Shown in pieces: positions 5,214 to 6,152 of a DNA stretch of 6,152 bases. A program made the translations under genes and the position numbers. The notes under the pieces are model-generated. The model did not search any database, was not told the origin of the DNA, and saw nothing but the letters and a program-made list of their open reading frames with translations. This DNA is from Candidatus Aenigmarchaeota archaeon ex4484_52 (lineage in GTDB: Archaea > EX4484-52), in NCBI GenBank assembly GCA_002254415.1, contig NJDR01000036.1, positions 1 through 6,152 on the forward strand, written 5' to 3'. Each line of letters begins with the position of its first letter. Within the stretch, counting starts at the first letter, position 1.

Positions 5214-6152
5214 TTATTCTTCTTCTATAACATTATAAATATAACCATAAAACATTCCTTTTGCATCGCCGCTTATTAAATATAAATTGCCATTCATATT
5301 GAAAACATTTGGTGTAATATGAACATCTATTTTTTCAACATCTACTTTTTCTTCTTCGCAGTTCCATCTTGATTCTACCCATGCATCTAACAATCCTCGT
5401 AAGATAAAGTCCTCTAAACCAGCTACAATGTTCGTGCTTCTTATCCATTTAGAACCACTCCATTTATAGCCGTGAAATTCTCCTGCTTCATTTCCGACAA
5501 TTAAATATAACTCATTATTCATATTAAAAGCCATAGGGCTGCAGTAATCTCCAATACCATCATTTAATCCTTTGTCCATATCATGATTTTTTATCCATTT
5601 GGAACCACTCCATTTATAACCAATAAGAGAATTTCTATTCCAATCGCCTCTTATAGCATACCAGTCCTTATTTATTTCAAATATTGTAATATAATAATTA
5701 TTACCTTGTGCACAAGAACCAGTCAGACCATTTACAATAGAATCATCAGTATCCCATTTTAACTTAGTAGAATTCCATTTATACCCCAAAAACCCATAAT
5801 CACAAGATGCTAGTCTTCCAGTTATTAAATACCATTCACCATCCATGTTGAAAACTGTTGGTGCTTTTCCAACAGACGCTATTCCTTTTATAATGTCATT
5901 ATTGGTATGCCATTGAGAAGTTTCATCATCCCATTCAAAACCAGCTTTTTGGGTTATTAAATACCATTTGCCATCCATATTAAAAACAGTTGGTTTTGTT
6001 TTTCTATCTTGTTTACCTAATCCATCTGTAATTTTGGCAGGTATCCATTCACTGCCATATATTAATGGAATATCTCCTCCTTTTTTTTCATCGTCTGCAC
6101 ATTCCCATCCACTATTAGTTTTCTTTAATATTTCTCCTGTATTGCATTTTTT
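5214..6152 (-). CDS. Repeat protein, probable C-terminal five-bladed beta-propeller of a surface protein (5'-truncated)
   Basis: The frame stays open past the ATG at 5978 up to the window edge, so the visible 312 residues are the C-terminal part of a longer protein. The first visible segment, CNTGEILKKTNSGWEC (6099-6146), resembles the C-x-G-x-x-L-K...W-x-C linker seen in many microbial surface or fibre proteins. Five repeats of the form [P-x-x-FNMDG-x-WYLI-x-G ... GYKWSGSKWI-x(4)-DI-x-x-GL] follow, at about 5862-5993, 5691-5861, 5538-5690, 5313-5537 and 5217-5312. A lone half-repeat GSEWIPAKITDGLG precedes the first, and the last repeat lacks exactly that half, as in a propeller closed by joining both ends. 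Repeat four has about 24 extra residues rich in acidic residues. The likely role is extracellular binding or adhesion, inferred from architecture; the true start and export signal lie outside the window. Only one N-x-S/T sequon is present, unlike its neighbours. Confidence 0.8.
   Translation of the reverse strand, partial: KKCNTGEILKKTNSGWECADDEKKGGDIPLIYGSEWIPAKITDGLGKQDRKTKPTVFNMDGKWYLITQKAGFEWDDETSQWHTNNDIIKGIASVGKAPTVFNMDGEWYLITGRLASCDYGFLGYKWNSTKLKWDTDDSIVNGLTGSCAQGNNYYITIFEINKDWYAIRGDWNRNSLIGYKWSGSKWIKNHDMDKGLNDGIGDYCSPMAFNMNNELYLIVGNEAGEFHGYKWSGSKWIRSTNIVAGLEDFILRGLLDAWVESRWNCEEEKVDVEKIDVHITPNVFNMNGNLYLISGDAKGMFYGYIYNVIEEE
5441..5621 (-). repeat. DNA-level repeat pair in propeller blades 3 and 4
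   Basis: The 31 bases at 5441-5471 and 5591-5621 match at 29 positions, 150 bases (50 codons) apart in frame. They encode the GYKWSGSKWI strand pair. This is the closest repeat in the gene and involves a different part of the blade and a different pair of blades from the 5821-5993 match. Confidence 0.78.
5821..5993 (-). repeat. DNA-level repeat pair in propeller blades 1 and 2
   Basis: The 41 bases at 5821-5861 and 5953-5993 match at 36 positions and lie 132 bases (44 codons) apart in the same frame. They encode the blade opening PTVFNMDG-K/E-WYLIT. Conservation at the DNA level beyond what the protein repeat requires suggests fairly recent duplication or sequence exchange between blades. 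Confidence 0.75.

Noticed and set aside
5976..5978. ATG at 5978 as the start of the propeller protein
   Set aside because: It lies inside the repeat motif FNMDG, and the frame continues upstream to the window edge with a matching half-repeat and a Cys-bracketed linker.

Overview
The window is strongly AT-rich and gene-dense. It reads most naturally as a fragment of an archaeal genome, probably from a small-genome DPANN-type lineage. The supporting evidence is: genes without Shine-Dalgarno sequences; TATA-like boxes about 26 bases from start codons; a secreted protein with an Ig-like domain opening with DTTPPEITILSP; a KAQFF-type signal anchor resembling archaeal prepilin leaders; and a stand-alone cupin phosphomannose isomerase. 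This placement is an inference from style, because no rRNA or other marker gene is present.

Layout. Positions 1-585 (+) hold the C-terminal half of a GT4-type glycosyltransferase whose start lies outside the window. It converges with, and overlaps by 14 bases, a UDP-glucose 4-epimerase-like sugar-nucleotide epimerase (572-1507, -). Positions 1508-1918 contain no gene, but hold a candidate promoter for the epimerase and a short motif resembling an insertion-sequence end. A TatD-family metal-dependent hydrolase follows (1919-2689, -). A 55-base spacer then separates it from a divergent, tightly overlapping three-gene operon (2745-5171, +): a secreted, Cys-rich, sequon-rich, C-terminally anchored Ig-like protein; a stand-alone type II phosphomannose isomerase cupin; and a pilin-like N-terminally anchored protein. 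A convergent reading frame (6152-5214, -), open at the window edge, encodes a repeat protein that looks like the C-terminal five-bladed beta-propeller of a surface protein.

How the genes fit together. Apart from TatD, everything points to the cell surface: enzymes that make and transfer activated sugars (epimerase, mannose-6-phosphate supply, glycosyltransferase) lie beside three probable exported proteins. Two of these carry many N-glycosylation sequons (13 and 5). The most unusual arrangement is the isomerase cupin translationally linked between two membrane-anchored, sequon-rich proteins. No defence system, CRISPR array, RNA gene or intact mobile element was recognised.
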